DNA of 64,000 nt. It comes from Mucilaginibacter celer (GTDB taxonomy: Bacteria > Bacteroidota > Bacteroidia > Sphingobacteriales > Sphingobacteriaceae). The stretch lies in NCBI RefSeq assembly GCF_003576455.2, contig NZ_CP032869.1:5704001-5768000 (forward strand), read 5' to 3'. The notes under the pieces are model-generated. The model was not told the origin of the DNA, ran no database searches, and worked only from the letters and a program-made list of their open reading frames with translations. This document shows, in pieces, positions 59,740 to 64,000 of the stretch; position 1 is the stretch's first letter, and each line of letters starts with the position of its first letter. Both the position numbers and the translations under genes were made by a program.

Positions 59740-62193
59740 ATGAAACACCACATCAAATTTTTAGCGATCAAAGTTTGCTTGCTATTAGTTTCTTTCGGCT
59801 TGCAGGCGCAAGACCTAACCGGCACCTGGGAAGCACAGCAAAACGTTAACAATAAAAAGTATAAACTTTCGCTATACCTCGCTAAAACACCCGGCGGGGG
59901 CTATGTAGGAATCACGCTTATTAAAGAAGCAACCACGTTCAAGATTAATACAAGCAACTTCAACCTAAACAACCTTAGTAACGCCCGGGTTAATTTTAAA
60001 AGCAATGTTGGCGATAAAAAAGAAAACGCGCTAACCCAAACTGTTGCCAGTTTCTCAAAAGGCATACTAAATTATTCGGATCTGGGTATAATAGGCCAGG
60101 CTACCATGAACGTAAGGCTCGACGCGGGAAGCTTTAGATACGAAAAATCAAAAGGTAAAGAAAAGTTATTGCAGAATAACGCGCCGAATGTTGAATACAC
60201 CAAAAAAAACAACGACTTTCCCGGCGAATATGAAGCTTATGTAAAAGACCTGATCGAGGTGAGCGGGCTGAAATTTGTAAACAGTGAAAAAACACCCCAA
60301 ATTAAATATAACGACCGTGGCGTACTTTCATTTTCGGTAAAAAACAATTCGGATTACGACTTGCAGCGCATTAACCTTAGCATGACAATGCTTGAAACCA
60401 ATGCCGAAATAAAAGGCATGGAAGGCAATAACGGAACATTTTCATTAGCCAAACAAAAAGGCCTTAACCCCGAAGCCGATCTTGTTTCCGGGTTCAACCT
60501 TCCAAAAGACTCAATACACTTTACTGTTACAGGAGCATTTAACAATGTAACACTTTTTACCAAAAAATTCTCGCTGGCTACTATACCGTTTTTCCTGAAC
60601 GATCAAACAACGGTTAACAAAAGTTCCGACCAGATATTATCCGTGCTGAAACCGTACTACGGATTTGATAAAGCCATGTCGGCACCTATAGTAACCGGCC
60701 TGAACCAATTTGCGTTAAGCGGTAATAAAATGGCCCCCATGTGGAAGGCGATATTTACCGTGATGGGACAGGGCGGCTACTCGGGCGATGAGGAAGCTGG
60801 GGTAGCGCTGGGGCGTAAAGCATATAAAGATGTGTTAAGCGGGGCCCGAAACGGTGACGCCGAAGCACAATACCTCATGTTTTATGCTGTTGGCTTTGGC
60901 TTAACAGGCGATGCTTCCCGCAATATTGCCGGAGCTTTCCTTAAACGATCGGCCGAAGCGGGTTTTTTACCTGCAGTTTATGATTATGCCAAATACCTTG
61001 CCCGCGATAGCGCATATGATGATAGCTACCGTTATTTGATGATAGCTTACAATAAAGGCCTGGTAAAAGCCGCTGCTGATATTGGTCGTTTTTACCAAAT
61101 GGGATATTCGGTAGGTAAAGATTTTTCGCAGGCTATTGAATGGTATAAAAAAGGAGATGCCTTTGGCGATCCGGAAGCAATGATGTACCTGGCCCGGATT
61201 TACGATTTAAATGATGATGATCATAAAGCCGACCCAAAAAAGGTTGTTTTGTACGCTGCCAAAGCTGCCAATCTTAAGAATACTGTGGCAATAAATTACC
61301 TTGCCCGTATTTACCTGGACGGCCGTGTGGGTTTGCCACGAAATATCCCTAAGGCACTGGCTTTATACAAAGAAGCAGCTGCCCTTGGCGATAACGTATC
61401 CATGACATCACTGGCCTACCTGTTTTTGGATGGAGCTACGGGTGTTCCTAAAGATGAAAAAGCCGCTTTTACATGGGCTAAAAAGGCAGCCCAGGCAGGC
61501 TCGGCCGCTTGCATGCCGCTACTGGCACATATGTATCTTGAGGGCTCAGTTACCCCAAAAGATGTTATCATATCACGATTTTGGGCCAACCAGGCCAGGC
61601 TGCATGGTACCGGCGATGCCGACAATACTGCGCAACAAGCCCGTTCAAACGATTTTATGAACGTGCTAACCAATATCGACCTGAGCGACCAGCACACCAT
61701 ATACCGGGATACTCAAACCGGCGACCTGTATAGCTCAAACGATGGACCTGATTTGCTGGGAGGCATTTTCAAATCATTTATGGGTGCTTATAAAAACCGC
61801 CGCGAAAACCAGCAAATGCAAATTAACGGCGCGAAGTTCATTTACTCATCCGGTAATAAAAAAGTATACGGAGCAACGCTGAGTTCGAAAGTATCCAGTA
61901 ATATTATGCTTAATGCCGGGCAGAAAATTAAAATTGCTTCATATGGCAGAGTAAATTTTGGTATGATTGCCGGCATTGGCGGCCCGGATGGCATCGGTGG
62001 CTTTCAATCTTATTGCATTGACCCAACTATGCCCCATGGATCAGTTATGGTTAAAGTGGCAAGCGGCTGGACACTGGCCGGCAGCAACCGCACTTTGGTA
62101 GCTCCCGCAGACGGTGTATTGCAATTTGCAGTGAACGACTCGGATGCGGCCAATAACCAGGGATATTTTGATATAGTTATTACTGTTGAATAA
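59740..62193 (+). CDS. Exported Sel1-repeat protein with PA-IL lectin-like C-terminus
   Basis: An 817-residue exported protein. A signal peptide (1-23, ending LQAQ) is followed by a beta-rich domain (DLTGTWEAQQNVNNKKYKLSLYLAKTP, to about 135), an Ig-like region (about 170-290), and then Sel1-like repeats (about 360-640) such as AIEWYKKGDAFGDPEAMMYLARIYDL and ALALYKEAAALGDNVSMTSLAYLFLDG. The C-terminal domain (about 710-817) resembles PA-IL (LecA), a calcium-dependent galactose lectin: GPDGIGGFQSYCIDP, MVKVASGWTLAG, LQFAVNDSDAANNQGYFDI. Sel1 repeats bind proteins. A combination with PA-IL is unusual. A strong terminator follows. Confidence 0.85.
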   Translation: MKHHIKFLAIKVCLLLVSFGLQAQDLTGTWEAQQNVNNKKYKLSLYLAKTPGGGYVGITLIKEATTFKINTSNFNLNNLSNARVNFKSNVGDKKENALTQTVASFSKGILNYSDLGIIGQATMNVRLDAGSFRYEKSKGKEKLLQNNAPNVEYTKKNNDFPGEYEAYVKDLIEVSGLKFVNSEKTPQIKYNDRGVLSFSVKNNSDYDLQRINLSMTMLETNAEIKGMEGNNGTFSLAKQKGLNPEADLVSGFNLPKDSIHFTVTGAFNNVTLFTKKFSLATIPFFLNDQTTVNKSSDQILSVLKPYYGFDKAMSAPIVTGLNQFALSGNKMAPMWKAIFTVMGQGGYSGDEEAGVALGRKAYKDVLSGARNGDAEAQYLMFYAVGFGLTGDASRNIAGAFLKRSAEAGFLPAVYDYAKYLARDSAYDDSYRYLMIAYNKGLVKAAADIGRFYQMGYSVGKDFSQAIEWYKKGDAFGDPEAMMYLARIYDLNDDDHKADPKKVVLYAAKAANLKNTVAINYLARIYLDGRVGLPRNIPKALALYKEAAALGDNVSMTSLAYLFLDGATGVPKDEKAAFTWAKKAAQAGSAACMPLLAHMYLEGSVTPKDVIISRFWANQARLHGTGDADNTAQQARSNDFMNVLTNIDLSDQHTIYRDTQTGDLYSSNDGPDLLGGIFKSFMGAYKNRRENQQMQINGAKFIYSSGNKKVYGATLSSKVSSNIMLNAGQKIKIASYGRVNFGMIAGIGGPDGIGGFQSYCIDPTMPHGSVMVKVASGWTLAGSNRTLVAPADGVLQFAVNDSDAANNQGYFDIVITVE

Positions 62194-62237
62194 TTTACAA
62201 AGGAGCCCGGTACAATTGCCGGGCTCCTTTGTAAATT
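62192..62237 (+). terminator. 19-bp perfect hairpin after the Sel1-repeat gene
   Basis: Arms 62192-62210 and 62219-62237 are exact complements (left: AATTTACAAAGGAGCCCGG) with an 8-base loop. It starts at the stop codon and has no long T-run. It could also act on the opposite strand. Confidence 0.8.
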
Positions 62238-62287
62238 ATAGCATACTAATAAACTGCCATTCGGTCTCTTATAAAATCTATTAAGAG

Positions 62288-62545
62288 CTACGCTCCCGCG
62301 GACTTCCGCTCTTCGCCGCCGTAAATTTTTATGGCTTTGCTCAGCAATTCTTCGGCAATATGGTATTGGGCGGGGCAATGGTCTTTATCCATTATTTTAA
62401 AGTCGCCATCCTCATTTTTTTGCATGTGGAAACGGTGGGTGACGCCTTCATGCTGCACATATACCTGGAATAACCTTACCTCGCGCACATGCATGGTTAC
62501 AAAATCAAACTCGGCTCCCTCTGCTTCAACCTTAAAATTTTTCAT
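62288..62545 (-). CDS. Hypothetical small protein
   Basis: Not recognised. The 85-residue soluble protein has a beta-rich N-terminal half (VEAEGAEFDFVTMHVREVRLFQVYVQHEGVTHRFHMQ) and a helical C-terminal half (QYHIAEELLSKAIKIYG). It has no signal peptide or membrane segment and no cysteine cluster. It is transcribed alone opposite the 62681 lipoprotein gene. Confidence 0.65.
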   Translation of the reverse strand: MKNFKVEAEGAEFDFVTMHVREVRLFQVYVQHEGVTHRFHMQKNEDGDFKIMDKDHCPAQYHIAEELLSKAIKIYGGEERKSAGA

Positions 62546-62680
62546 GATGCAAACTTAAATACTTCTGTGTGTATTAAATGGCTGTTGTTAAAAACATCAA
62601 CGCAAAATCAATTAAGCAACCGGCAACCCTTTGTATGTAGTTTTTCATTATTTTCGCCCAACCTTAATCACAAATTATTT

Positions 62681-63175
62681 ATGCGGATCAAGCTTCTTAC
62701 TATTCTATCTGTCGCGTTACTTTTTACCGCCTGTAAAAAAGAGGATGGCAAAGCCCATATTATTGTAAATGTAAAATCGGGCAGTGCGCCGATACCAAAC
62801 GTTTACGTTTCTTTATTAACCGATGAGCACCGGATTTATTGGTCGGCCGATTCGGTATCGGCCAAGGCGGATAATAACGGCCGGCTTCAGTTTGATGTAG
62901 TCCCCGGCAAAACCTATTATCTTTCTCATCAATCCTATAAATGGACGCTCGATCCGGCAAACGGTTCATACATGCTCATCGGTAAATTTGATTCGCAGCA
63001 CGATATCGACTATTCGCCGGCGCAAACCCCTCCCGGTACGGTTGGCGGAAACAAGTACCAGGACATTAACGTTGACGGTGCCGTTAATCCATGGGATCTG
63101 GTTTTAAAAATTTCGGCCCCGGCTGCGGGGAAAACATTGAACGTAGATTTTCCGATGGTTGTAAAACATCCCTAA
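62681..63175 (+). CDS. Lipoprotein with carboxypeptidase-regulatory-like domain
   Basis: A 164-residue lipoprotein: signal MRIKLLTILSVALLFTAC with lipidated Cys18, then a beta-sandwich domain that begins AHIIVNVKSGSAPIPNVYVSLLTDE, like carboxypeptidase-regulatory or transthyretin-type folds. A calcium-like loop KYQDINVDGAVNPWDLV resembles a dockerin-type or EF-like segment. I start at ATG 62681 because the longer frame from 62489 lacks a natural start and overlaps the opposite gene. Function unknown; likely outer-membrane or periplasmic. Confidence 0.75.
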   Translation: MRIKLLTILSVALLFTACKKEDGKAHIIVNVKSGSAPIPNVYVSLLTDEHRIYWSADSVSAKADNNGRLQFDVVPGKTYYLSHQSYKWTLDPANGSYMLIGKFDSQHDIDYSPAQTPPGTVGGNKYQDINVDGAVNPWDLVLKISAPAAGKTLNVDFPMVVKHP

Positions 63176-63234
63176 TATCCTAACTTAGCCCAAATCTTAC
63201 AGCGAAATATCAAAAAATTCAGATCTGTAATGTT

Positions 63235-63846
63235 ATGGATATAACAAGTATTATCATCATTACCATTATTGTTTTCATTGTGGCTTTCGCCGCGTTCAGG
63301 CTGTTTGATGTTAAAAAGAAAAAGCAGAAACTGGAACTGGAGCGTTCGGCCAGGATTTTACCGCTTTATAATAAAACGGAAAGCCGTGCTGGCCTTACTG
63401 CCGAAGATGTGTTACCCTTTGCCCAAAACCCGCTTACCCGCTATGATACTTTTTTGTATTTGAAAGAACTTATGTTATTGGATCTTTTTCCGGAAGAATA
63501 TTTTACGCTGATAAAAGGCGCTGAAAGCTCGCTTGCCGTTTGGTTGGAGTTCCCAACCGAACTGGATGCATGTCCGGATGAAATTGAGCATGTTAAAAGA
63601 GTTACCATAGATTTTGACGGGCGCAATAATTTTATCCATTACGAGGTGTTTAAATACCGGGTTTACGCACCTCATTGGGCCAACGGCAACTGGATACTGG
63701 GCGTTGTAGGCCCGTTTTTTGACGATAGCCAACCTTATGATTTTCCCGGGGCTACCTTTAGCCGGGTAAGCAGTACGGTTGATTCCACCTCGCCGGAAGA
63801 AGAGGTTATGTGGGTGCATAAAAACATAGCGATGCGGAGGCCGTAA
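63235..63846 (+). CDS. Hypothetical single-TM protein
   Basis: Not recognised. The 203-residue product has one N-terminal helix (residues 4-24, ITSIIIITIIVFIVAFAAFRLF) and then a soluble domain (about 40-203). The domain contains AEDVLPFAQNPLTRYDTFLYLKELMLLDLFPEEYFTLIKG and a beta-rich part with VTIDFDGRNNFIHYEVFKYRV. No motif points to function. It is 59 bases downstream of the lipoprotein gene on the same strand and may be co-transcribed. Confidence 0.65.
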   Translation: MDITSIIIITIIVFIVAFAAFRLFDVKKKKQKLELERSARILPLYNKTESRAGLTAEDVLPFAQNPLTRYDTFLYLKELMLLDLFPEEYFTLIKGAESSLAVWLEFPTELDACPDEIEHVKRVTIDFDGRNNFIHYEVFKYRVYAPHWANGNWILGVVGPFFDDSQPYDFPGATFSRVSSTVDSTSPEEEVMWVHKNIAMRRP

Positions 63847-64000
63847 ACTCCTTCAGAAACAACTGTCAATGGGAAACAAATGTGTTTTATGTCATAGCTA
63901 CATTTAAAATCAACGCTTTATCATTTTGTTATATTCTGTTAACACCTCTTTGCAATAAAAAGTGTAATTTTAGGTCTTCTTAGCACGGTTATACTACTGG

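Overview
The window looks like a chromosome segment from a Bacteroidota bacterium of the family Sphingobacteriaceae; Mucilaginibacter or a close relative fits best. Grounds seen in the sequence: promoters of the TTG-N18..20-TAnnTTTG type, few Shine-Dalgarno sequences, a type IX secretion (T9SS) C-terminal sorting domain, DUF4175, DUF4199 and DUF2752 proteins, lipoproteins beginning in the ...AC style, and several families of interspersed inverted repeats. The genus is inferred from gene style, not from a marker gene.

Layout. 1-37.6 kb is ordinary core and household sequence: the N-terminal third of mfd (cut by the left edge), small membrane proteins, an M28 peptidase, an APC permease, a YpfJ-type zinc peptidase, a SIMPL protein, Ku and a YciE/YciF ferritin-like stress protein, an AraC regulator with an exported HSL-type esterase, an amidase lipoprotein, rsgA, a sulfur-amino-acid block (gamma-family PLP enzyme, then cysE-cysM), dtd, an EamA transporter, a chain DUF4175 / HATPase / ybeY / glutathione peroxidase, a large T9SS cargo protein with a lipoprotein partner, and a TolC-RND-MFP efflux operon closed by a 20-bp perfect hairpin.

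37.7-47.4 kb is an accessory island dense in conflict-type genes, in part visibly richer in A+T: (i) a 1-TM protein with a caspase-like protease; (ii) a DUF262/DUF1524 nuclease gene lying between two 86-bp direct repeats that each contain a whole tRNA-Pro(GGG), the second copy promoterless and mutated in the T-loop; (iii) a DUF4062 protein head-to-head with a TIR protein; (iv) a translationally coupled pair, patatin phospholipase and a 685-aa protein with a deoxyribosyltransferase-like N-terminus, a helical-repeat middle and a SLOG-like C-terminus. No integrase, CD-NTase, CRISPR or reverse transcriptase gene was seen.

47.4-64 kb returns to household and accessory metabolism: a FadR-type regulator with a TauE/SafE exporter and DUF1634 partner, a multi-PAS histidine kinase, a second, unexported copy of the HSL esterase, and beside it a compact cluster (SnoaL-like / AraC / PEP-mutase-like / SnoaL-like) in which two promoters share a nearly identical 22-bp element at exactly 19 bp from the -7 box. 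The end holds a photolyase-related protein, a Sel1-repeat protein ending in a PA-IL lectin-like domain, and small lipo- and membrane proteins.

The strongest candidates for something undescribed are the patatin/NDT-TPR-SLOG operon, the 1-TM/caspase pair, the tRNA-bounded DUF262 islet, and the 22-bp promoter element at 55.1 and 56.5 kb.
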